DNA of 13,590 bases. It comes from Halovenus sp. Lineage in GTDB: Archaea > Halobacteriota > Halobacteria > Halobacteriales > Haloarculaceae. The DNA lies in NCBI GenBank assembly GCA_003551945.1, contig PUNZ01000242.1, positions 1-13,590 of the forward strand. Direction: 5' to 3'. This document shows positions 13,493 through 13,590 of this stretch, one piece after another. Every line of letters starts with the position of its first letter. Positions within the stretch are counted from its first letter, which is position 1. The notes under the pieces are model-generated. The model was not told the DNA's origin. It was given only the letters and a program-made list of their open reading frames with translations, and did no database searches. The position numbers and the translations under genes were made by a program.

Positions 13493-13590
13493 ATGTCAGG
13501 AAATGAGATGAGCGGAAAAACGACACAGGACTGGTGGCCAAACCAGTTGAACGTAGAGATTCTCGACCAGAATGCTCGCCCGGTAGACCC
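13493..13590 (+). CDS. katG: Catalase-peroxidase KatG, first codons only (runs off the window)
   Basis: Translation from the ATG at 13493 gives 32 residues ending at the window edge. They include the KatG N-terminal signature DWWPNQLNVEILDQNARPVDP, split here as DWWPNQLN (13-20) and VEILDQNARP (21-30), closely like haloarchaeal KatG proteins (for example Haloarcula). KatG is a cytoplasmic haem enzyme that removes hydrogen peroxide by catalase and peroxidase reactions. A second in-frame ATG at 13508, with AGGA a few bases upstream, is an equally good start. The haem-binding and distal His/Trp residues lie outside the window. It is divergent from an HTH_10 regulator that may control it. Confidence 0.85.
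   Translation, partial: MSGNEMSGKTTQDWWPNQLNVEILDQNARPVD

Overview
The window looks like haloarchaeal (class Halobacteria) chromosome. The predicted proteins are strongly acidic, and several regulators carry the haloarchaeal Bat-type HTH_10 domain. The large reductase subunit has a Tat signal followed by a lipobox, several genes have an archaeal TATA box 25-30 nt before the start codon (leaderless style), and gene content and order match the Halobacterium dmsREABCD locus. The genus cannot be read from this sequence.

Layout. (1) 1-1783: the 3' part of a DHH-family phosphoesterase (+), convergent with radA (-), the archaeal recombinase. (2) 1943-7985, all on the minus strand: an anaerobic-respiration island in the order dmsR (Cys-rich HTH_10 regulator), dmsE (small acidic protein), dmsA (Mo-bisPGD catalytic subunit), dmsB (four 4Fe-4S clusters), dmsC (NrfD-type membrane anchor), dmsD (TorD-type chaperone), then a second, short HTH_10 regulator. 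From dmsE to the last regulator the genes overlap or lie within 4 nt, so they form one operon. It is read from a TATA box near 7260 with a perfect palindrome just downstream. (3) 8136-12007: molybdenum-cofactor genes, namely a MobB-MoaE fusion (-) divergent from a MoeA with a C-terminal binding-protein-like domain (+), then the overlapping pair moaB-moaC (-). These supply the cofactor that DmsA needs. (4) 12108-13590: a small winged-helix regulator, a Cys-containing HTH_10 regulator, and, divergent from it, the first codons of katG (catalase-peroxidase), which runs off the window.

How the genes work together. MoaC, MoaE, MoaB and MoeA act at successive steps of molybdopterin synthesis and metal insertion, and MobB is linked to guanylylation. 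DmsD probably holds DmsA during cofactor loading before Tat export. DmsA then receives electrons from the quinone pool through DmsC and DmsB, on the outer face of the membrane. DmsR and the 3'-end regulator probably tie expression to oxygen or acceptor supply. The Cys residue predicted to bind molybdenum (C185) sits where E. coli DmsA has Ser, so the true acceptor (DMSO/TMAO, or a sulfur or other oxyanion) is open.

The most interesting unexplained signals are short promoter-proximal dyads at dmsE, dmsR, the moeA/mobB-moaE divergent region and the katG divergent region, together with Cys-rich regulators beside the two redox loci. No CRISPR array, insertion sequence, rRNA or tRNA was seen. No gene-free stretch exceeds 300 bases.
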